From Alphaproteobacteria bacterium (GTDB lineage: Bacteria > Pseudomonadota > Alphaproteobacteria > Rickettsiales > Rickettsiaceae), in NCBI GenBank assembly GCA_030430995.1, contig JAUIKA010000025.1:1-11660 (forward strand): DNA of 11,660 nt, read 5' to 3'. The notes below the pieces were generated by a model. The model ran no database searches. It was not told the origin of the DNA and saw only the letters and a list, made by a program, of their open reading frames with translations. Every line of letters begins with the position of its first letter. The stretch's first letter is position 1. Of the stretch, positions 7,424 to 11,660 are shown piece by piece. Both the position numbers and the translations under genes were made by a program.

Positions 7424-7552
7424 ACCCAGAGAGAAAATAAATCCAACATGCTCTATAAGCATATCATTTCCATTTATTTAATATACAGCTGACCTAAGAA
7501 TTATAATAATTATATAAACCGCGCTAGGACCATTATTAACCCTAAAACAAAA

Positions 7553-7568
7553 GAGTTATAATTAACTC
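7553..7568 (-). terminator. Possible weak terminator overlapping the rplU stop
   Basis: On the minus strand GAGTTA-ATTA-TAACTC forms a 6-bp stem spanning the rplU stop codon and is followed by TTTTGTTTTA. The T-rich tail fits intrinsic termination, but the stem is mostly A-T, so it would be weak. A second small dyad, ATGCT-CTATA-AGCAT, lies further downstream at 7448-7462. Confidence 0.35.
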
Positions 7569-7861
7569 GCATCTACAATAGAAATTTTTGTATATTCTTG
7601 TCTATGCCCTTTAAACCTTCTGTAACCTTTTCTTCTCTTTTTCTTAAAAACAATCACCTTATCTTTTTTTCCATGCTCCAGTACCTTGGCGGAAATAGAT
7701 TTTGGGCTATAGTCTAACTCTTTACCCTCATATTGAGAAAGCAGAACATCTGATATTTTAAATGTCTTCCCCACTTCTGTAGCGATTTTTTCTATATATA
7801 AAACACTTCCTGGTTGAACTCTGTATTGTTTAGCTCCTAATTTTATTATTGCTGTAAACAT
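7562..7861 (-). CDS. rplU: 50S ribosomal protein L21
   Basis: L21 is a 23S rRNA-binding protein of the large ribosomal subunit. The 99 residues match the normal length of about 103 and the family pattern. The N-terminus MFTAIIKLGAKQYRVQPG is followed by an acidic middle segment, then the diagnostic basic C-terminal stretch KKKRRKGYRRFKGHRQEYT at 73-91. It follows the 307-aa gene by only 18 bases on the same strand, so the two are probably cotranscribed; no strong Shine-Dalgarno site is visible. In most bacteria rplU is followed directly by rpmA (L27). Here no L27 reading frame follows, only a short spacer and the dead IS200 element. Confidence 0.96.
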   Translation of the reverse strand: MFTAIIKLGAKQYRVQPGSVLYIEKIATEVGKTFKISDVLLSQYEGKELDYSPKSISAKVLEHGKKDKVIVFKKKRRKGYRRFKGHRQEYTKISIVDAS

Positions 7862-7879
7862 ATATTTATTTCTGATATT

Positions 7880-8803
7880 TTAATTTGAAAATTTGTTATT
7901 TAAAGAAGCCTGCAGACTCATATCTGTAGATATCATTGAATTGATCATATTCATCATCATCATTTCTTTTTGAAATTTCATTAAATACTCCTGCATGCTA
8001 CTCTCTTCAAGTTCTGGAACTAACTTTTCTAGCGCTTTTGTATCTACCAAAACCCCTTTTTCTAAAGCTTCTATTTTTGCAACCAGAGATTCTCTTGCTT
8101 GCCTATATGAAGCTATATACCTATCAAAATTAGCGGATCCTTTATTGAACTTATCTAATATCTCTTTTGAATTTTTTGCTACAACATTCGCTTCACTACC
8201 ATCATATACTAAATATTTTGCTTCTAGAAGAGAATCTATAACATCTTTCAATTGAGAAAAGTCTATACCTATATTTATGCTACTATTTGGCCCCGTGTCT
8301 ACCTCTACACCTTCTGAGTTAGATTGGCATAAATAGCTCTCCCCTAGCTTTAATGTGGATAGATCTTTTATTGGGCATGGAACACCTAAATTTGCTGCAT
8401 ATTGCACTGCCGCGCTATATACACTAGAAAGCAATGACTCTGCATTTTCTCTTACAAAAGCAACCAATGTTTCTTTTTGAGGGGCGCTATCAGATGATAG
8501 TCTATTTAAGGTACCAATTAAATCTTTAGCGACCTTTCCTTTAACAACATCAGCTGTATCAAGGCTTCCATCCATTGCTGTCTTTGTTAATGTGTTACTA
8601 TACACATATGCCTTTTTATCTTCTAACCCTCTTTGCAAAATTTTAACAGCTACTAGATTACCTCTTCTTTCTAACTCCAACCTACTAGGCATTTGCCCTG
8701 TAGAGGCCTCTTGGTAAGCGTTCATACTTCTTTTAGCTTCTTTCGCTGAAGCTTTAAGAGGGTTAGTGGCCTGGCTTTTAACATTTGCTATAGTGTTGAC
8801 CAT
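7880..8803 (-). CDS. Unrecognised 307-aa soluble, mostly helical protein
   Basis: I do not recognise this protein. It has no signal peptide and no membrane helix. The N-terminal 35 residues are rich in Ala, Lys and Ser and look flexible. Residues 41-135 look helical with many charged pairs (RLELERRGNLVAVKILQRG). A central segment contains the only two cysteines, C143 and C159. Residues 205-275 look like an amphipathic or coiled-coil helix (ARESLVAKIEALEKG and onward). The tail has an unusual methionine cluster (KEMMMMNMINSMISTDM, 279-295) and ends in a polar LQASLNNKFSN. The long frame, a good AGTAGG ribosome binding site nine bases before the ATG, and placement 18 bases before rplU argue that it is a real gene. 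Helical ends with a polar core would suit a secreted effector, filament subunit or structural protein, but that is speculation. Confidence 0.85.
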   Translation of the reverse strand: MVNTIANVKSQATNPLKASAKEAKRSMNAYQEASTGQMPSRLELERRGNLVAVKILQRGLEDKKAYVYSNTLTKTAMDGSLDTADVVKGKVAKDLIGTLNRLSSDSAPQKETLVAFVRENAESLLSSVYSAAVQYAANLGVPCPIKDLSTLKLGESYLCQSNSEGVEVDTGPNSSINIGIDFSQLKDVIDSLLEAKYLVYDGSEANVVAKNSKEILDKFNKGSANFDRYIASYRQARESLVAKIEALEKGVLVDTKALEKLVPELEESSMQEYLMKFQKEMMMMNMINSMISTDMSLQASLNNKFSN

Positions 8804-8812
8804 AATATTATA

Positions 8813-8818
8813 CCTACT
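8813..8818 (-). promoter_or_regulatory. Ribosome binding site of the 307-aa gene
   Basis: AGTAGG on the minus strand lies nine bases before the ATG at 8803-8801. It fixes this start codon and supports the gene being expressed. Confidence 0.55.
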
Positions 8819-8834
8819 ACTTTCTTATTTTGAT

Positions 8835-8840
8835 ATTATA
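8835..8840 (-). promoter_or_regulatory. Possible -10 box for the 307-aa gene and rplU
   Basis: A perfect TATAAT on the minus strand lies about 31 bases before the start of the 307-aa gene. The sequence 17 bases upstream (TGGATT) is a poor -35 match. It falls inside a 13-base dyad, CTGG-TTAAT-CCAG, at 8852-8864. The element lies in the 87-base gap after tlc, the only place for a promoter driving the 307-aa gene and rplU separately from tlc. Confidence 0.3.
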
Positions 8841-8890
8841 ATACAAATTCCCTGGTTAATCCAGAATATCATAAAGTTTTCTTATATTGT

Positions 8891-10390
8891 CTATGTTAAG
8901 TTCATATTCTTTTTAAGGGAATTAACGGATTGTATCCATAATATACATGTAATAATTAAAATCACCATTAAAAGTGGCGCTATGGAGTTATAATTAGACA
9001 TAGGATATAAAGTAAAGATAATCATTTGCGCAGTAGCCCCTGCTGACTTCCCTAGTTTAGAACCTAACATATCAGTCGCTGCTTTACCTTTAGTTTTTAT
9101 TTCTTTATCCATATCTATATATAAAATCTCTCTGCTAGCATCATATATAGAATATCTTACCCCTTTTATTAATACATTTTGTACAGTGCCTGACATTACA
9201 ACCAAAGATAATATAGGTATTGAAACATGGAATATATTTAATATCATCATTCCTAAGTAATCACTCCATATTACAAAGATGAAAAAAGCAGTGCCTACTA
9301 GAAGAATGGTTATAGGTGTTGCAAGAGCCCCTGCTCTCCACCCCATTCTTTGCATTAAAATATTACCAAAATACGCACATATAATGGACGAAATACCGCA
9401 ATAATACATAACGCGGGATTGATAATGTATGAATTGCTCTGTGTAAGGATATAGCTCTCTTACTTTAAAAAACCACATACCTTCTATTAAAGTTATAACT
9501 ACATGATAAGATAATATTATTAGCATAATGAGCCATAAGACTTTTGAAGAAAGTATTATTTTTGCGCTCTCCTTTATGCTTAAAGATAACACTTCAGGAG
9601 TTTTATTTTGCTTTAATACAAACTTTTTCTCCATATATTGCTGTATAAATATGCAGAAAAGCCCTGATACACCTATAACAAAAGATAGTGCTCTCATCGG
9701 TCCGCATGATGGTAATATATCATTTGCTCCTGTAAAAATACAGCGAAATAAGCTGATTTCAGAGGTTATATATTCACCTGTTATGCCAACAAATATTAAA
9801 CTGAACAGACCAAAAAACTTATAAAAAGAATAGAATCTAGGAGCTTCTTGCGTTGTTGTTAATTTATTAGCAAGCTGCCAAAACAAAAAAGTTCCTATAA
9901 CTACTGGCCACATTTCACCTAGAACATATAATAATACATAGCTCCATTTTGCCGCCATTAAGATAAACCATTTTAAATGAGGGAAGGATAATATAAGTGC
10001 ATTGCTAATATTGTCTGAAAGATTAATATAATTGTTATATGGAAATAAAACAAAGCCGAATAAAACAAAATACCCCAGAAAAAAATAACTTATATATCTA
10101 AAAGCACGCTCTTGCGTAGTAACATTGCACATTTTAGAATAAATAATAACAAATAAAGCTGCGGAAGGTGTTTCTACCCATAATTTTATAAAGTTAATAA
10201 CCTCTGCACCTATTAAAGTTATTACGACCCCATCTTTCATTAGCCTTACCAAGTTGTAATTTAACAATACCATAAATAGCATAGAGGCCATTGGTATGAA
10301 TTTACCCAGCTCTTTTCTTTTTATAGGAAATATTTTACTAAGTATATTCTTAACAACATTCACATTGTTTTGATTGAAACTATTATGCAT
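8891..10390 (-). CDS. tlc: Tlc-family nucleotide transporter (ATP/ADP translocase type)
   Basis: This 499-residue, about 12-helix inner-membrane protein belongs to the bacterial and plastid NTT/Tlc family, which swaps host ATP for bacterial ADP or imports other nucleotides. Characteristic segments appear in order: FIPMASMLFMVLLNYNLVR (31-49), LMKDGVVITLIGAEVINFIKLW (50-71), LGEMWPVVIG (157-166), LIEGMWFFKVRELYP (301-315) and DKEIKTKGKAATD (428-440), then LGKSAGA (446-452). K52, E159, E303 and K434 or K436 fall where Arabidopsis NTT1 has its functionally essential K155, E245, E385 and K527. The length is normal (about 500) and both ends look complete. Rickettsiales usually carry several paralogues with different substrates, so ATP/ADP exchange as opposed to GTP, UTP or CTP uptake cannot be decided here. 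A promoter is visible just upstream. Confidence 0.95.
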   Translation of the reverse strand: MHNSFNQNNVNVVKNILSKIFPIKRKELGKFIPMASMLFMVLLNYNLVRLMKDGVVITLIGAEVINFIKLWVETPSAALFVIIYSKMCNVTTQERAFRYISYFFLGYFVLFGFVLFPYNNYINLSDNISNALILSFPHLKWFILMAAKWSYVLLYVLGEMWPVVIGTFLFWQLANKLTTTQEAPRFYSFYKFFGLFSLIFVGITGEYITSEISLFRCIFTGANDILPSCGPMRALSFVIGVSGLFCIFIQQYMEKKFVLKQNKTPEVLSLSIKESAKIILSSKVLWLIMLIILSYHVVITLIEGMWFFKVRELYPYTEQFIHYQSRVMYYCGISSIICAYFGNILMQRMGWRAGALATPITILLVGTAFFIFVIWSDYLGMMILNIFHVSIPILSLVVMSGTVQNVLIKGVRYSIYDASREILYIDMDKEIKTKGKAATDMLGSKLGKSAGATAQMIIFTLYPMSNYNSIAPLLMVILIITCILWIQSVNSLKKNMNLT

Positions 10391-10420
10391 ATTATGTTAG
10401 CTTGCTATTAAGTTGAGTAT

Positions 10421-10449
10421 ATAGTATTGTGATAATACTACTTTATCAA
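10421..10449 (-). promoter_or_regulatory. Sigma-70-type promoter for tlc
   Basis: On the minus strand TTGATA (10449-10444, 5 of 6 to consensus) is followed after exactly 17 bases by TACTAT (10426-10421, 4 of 6). The inner edge of the -10 box is 30 bases from the tlc ATG, giving a leader of about 24 bases. This is the best promoter match I see in the window. Confidence 0.5.
10422..10440. promoter_or_regulatory. Operator-like dyad between tlc and the amidohydrolase
   Basis: TAGTATT-GTGAT-AATACTA is a perfect 7-bp inverted repeat with a five-base centre. It covers the tlc -10 box and most of its spacer, and lies about 38 bases before the divergent amidohydrolase gene. Its size and placement suit a dimeric repressor, but no regulator gene is present nearby. 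Confidence 0.4.
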
Positions 10450-10478
10450 GATTTTTTTATTCTATTTAGGTTTTATCT

Positions 10479-11615
10479 ATGCAATATAACAAATATTATG
10501 AATACGCAGAAGGTGTATTCAAATATCTTCATCATAACCCTGAACTAAGCATGCAGGAATATAACACATCTAATTACTGCAAAGAACTTCTTAAAAAAAA
10601 TGGATATGAAATAAAAAACATTTGGCATACTGGGTTCGTAGCAGATCTAAACCTAGGCCACAAAAAAACAATTGCATTTAGAGCAGATATGGATGCTCTG
10701 CCAATAGCAGAAGAAAGTGATTTGGAATATAAATCTAAAATATCTGGTGTAAGCCATATGTGTGGGCATGATGGGCATATGGCTATAGTACTCGGGCTTG
10801 CAAAAATTTGCTCTGAAAATAAAGATGATATTAAGCATAACATTAGGCTTATATTTCAACCCTCTGAAGAAGAATACCCAGGAGGAGCAAAATATATGAT
10901 AGAGAATGGATGCCTAGATATAGTTGATGAAATATATGCTCTGCATAATAGCCCCAAATTAGCTCTGGGAAAAATAAAAACCAATATGGGCCCTATGAGC
11001 GCCAATAGCAACCCTTTTTATATAGATATATTGGGTAAATCTGGCCATGCTGCTTACCCAGACAAATGCTTAAACCCTATTTATCCTGCGCTAAATATAA
11101 TCAATAGCATTTTATATATAAAATCTAGTATAATGCAAAACAATGATCCATGCGTTATAAATATCACAAATATACAAATGGGTACCGGCACTCCTGGCGT
11201 TATTGCTGAGAAAGCAAATATAATTGGAGCTATAAGAAGCTTTGGAGAACAAAGTAGAGAAAAAATTCTAAACCGCTTAAAGGAAATATGTAGCTCTAAC
11301 TCTACATCTGGATACAAAGTAGAGCTCACAATTCAGGATGGATATCCATCTATTGAGAATTCAGATAAAGGTTGTTACAATAAAGTAATAGAATCTTGCG
11401 CAAAATTAGGTTATAGAGCTGTAACTGACAATTCCCCTGAAATGTGGGCAGAAGATTTCTCTTACTATCTACAGAAAATACCTGGTGCATTTTTTATATT
11501 AGGGAGCAAATTAGGAGATAAATCAGAACCACTACACTCATGCAGATACAGATTAAACCCCAAATGCATCCCTATAGGAATAAATATAATGCATTATATA
11601 GCAAGTAATGACTAA
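10479..11615 (+). CDS. M20D metallo-amidohydrolase (N-acyl amino acid / hippurate hydrolase-like)
   Basis: This cytoplasmic zinc- or manganese-type hydrolase belongs to peptidase family M20, subfamily D, whose members remove acyl groups from N-acyl amino acids (hippurate, IAA-amino acids, N-acetyl-diaminopimelate). All five expected metal ligands are visible: C95 and H97 in HMCGHDGHMA, E131 in FQPSEEEYPGGA (E130 the likely general base), H156 in ALHNSP, and H353 in PLHSCRYRLN. The satellite dimerisation domain carries GKSGHAAYP at 186-194. The 378-residue length is typical. Two small departures are HSC where HSP is usual and ALHNSP where ALHVWP or ALHNWP is usual. TAGG at 10467-10470, eight bases before the ATG, supports the start. 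It is divergent from tlc with an 88-base shared spacer. Substrate cannot be predicted; a role in diaminopimelate or peptide salvage is only a guess. Confidence 0.92.
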   Translation: MQYNKYYEYAEGVFKYLHHNPELSMQEYNTSNYCKELLKKNGYEIKNIWHTGFVADLNLGHKKTIAFRADMDALPIAEESDLEYKSKISGVSHMCGHDGHMAIVLGLAKICSENKDDIKHNIRLIFQPSEEEYPGGAKYMIENGCLDIVDEIYALHNSPKLALGKIKTNMGPMSANSNPFYIDILGKSGHAAYPDKCLNPIYPALNIINSILYIKSSIMQNNDPCVINITNIQMGTGTPGVIAEKANIIGAIRSFGEQSREKILNRLKEICSSNSTSGYKVELTIQDGYPSIENSDKGCYNKVIESCAKLGYRAVTDNSPEMWAEDFSYYLQKIPGAFFILGSKLGDKSEPLHSCRYRLNPKCIPIGINIMHYIASND

Positions 11616-11660
11616 GGCTTACCTGACTTTAAAATCTTATATGCCATTATTAAGAACCCT

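Larger units (their letters stand above)
6918..7440 (-). mobile_element. Decayed IS200/IS605-family element (tnpA only)
   Basis: The element is recognised from its full-length but broken Y1 transposase gene, flanked on both sides by hairpins as in IS200-type elements. These lack terminal inverted repeats and use subterminal hairpins for recognition. The right end, at low coordinates, holds GTCGGC-TAGAA-GCCGAC at 6955-6971 and an imperfect hairpin at 6924-6941 with two stem mismatches. The left end, at high coordinates, holds GGGTT-TT-AACCC at 7412-7423 and CCTCAA/TTGAGG at 7391-7413. The outer limits are estimates, since single-strand transposition leaves no target duplication to mark them. 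No tnpB or IscB-like gene is present. Both the gene and the right-end hairpin carry damage, so it is probably immobile. Confidence 0.8.

Noticed and set aside
7255..7440. 61-aa plus-strand frame antisense to tnpA
   Set aside because: It is the shadow of the transposase remnant and its left-end hairpins; no ribosome binding site.
10574..10859. Two minus-strand frames inside the amidohydrolase gene
   Set aside because: They are antisense to strongly conserved M20 motifs and have no independent support.
11612..11660. Possible C-terminus of a convergent minus-strand gene at the right edge
   Set aside because: A minus-strand frame open to the edge ends MAYKILKSGKP and overlaps the amidohydrolase stop. 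Sixteen codons are too few to call a gene.

Overview
The window looks like a piece of chromosome from an obligate intracellular alphaproteobacterium, most likely a member of the Rickettsiales or a similar lineage. The reasons are strongly AT-rich coding DNA, a Tlc-type ATP/ADP translocase (the hallmark of energy parasitism in Rickettsiales, Holosporales-like bacteria and Chlamydiae), loosely packed genes with long decayed spacers, and an inactivated insertion sequence. Tlc does not by itself settle the lineage.

Layout. Positions 71-5244 carry a plus-strand run: murJ (lipid II flippase), a DUF1189-like membrane protein, tsaD (tRNA t6A synthesis) overlapping it by 4 bases, and, after a 79-base gap, a secreted Slt-type lytic transglycosylase. 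A minus-strand tRNA-Arg(ACG) with encoded CCA sits at 5423-5499. From 5500 to about 6917 there is no gene. This stretch holds several diverged repeats, the clearest being a 14-base motif, TAACCCCAACTGCG, present four times in both orientations. Two copies face each other across 249 bp like the ends of a small non-autonomous element. Positions about 6918-7440 are a dead IS200/IS605 element whose tnpA has a frameshift and a stop. Next on the minus strand are rplU (L21, without its usual partner rpmA), an unrecognised 307-aa helical protein, and the tlc translocase. A divergent M20D amidohydrolase fills 10479-11615.

How the genes fit together. MurJ and Slt build and remodel peptidoglycan, which suggests this organism keeps a cell wall. 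TsaD and L21 serve translation. Tlc imports host nucleotides or exchanges ATP for ADP. The M20 peptidase-family enzyme probably hydrolyses N-acyl amino acids; its substrate cannot be read from sequence. The short divergent spacer between tlc and the amidohydrolase contains a good promoter for tlc and a perfect 7-bp dyad overlapping it, a plausible control site.

No convincing new defence or secretion system is present. The best candidates for something undescribed are the 307-aa protein upstream of rplU and the inverted-repeat family in the 5.5-6.9 kb spacer.
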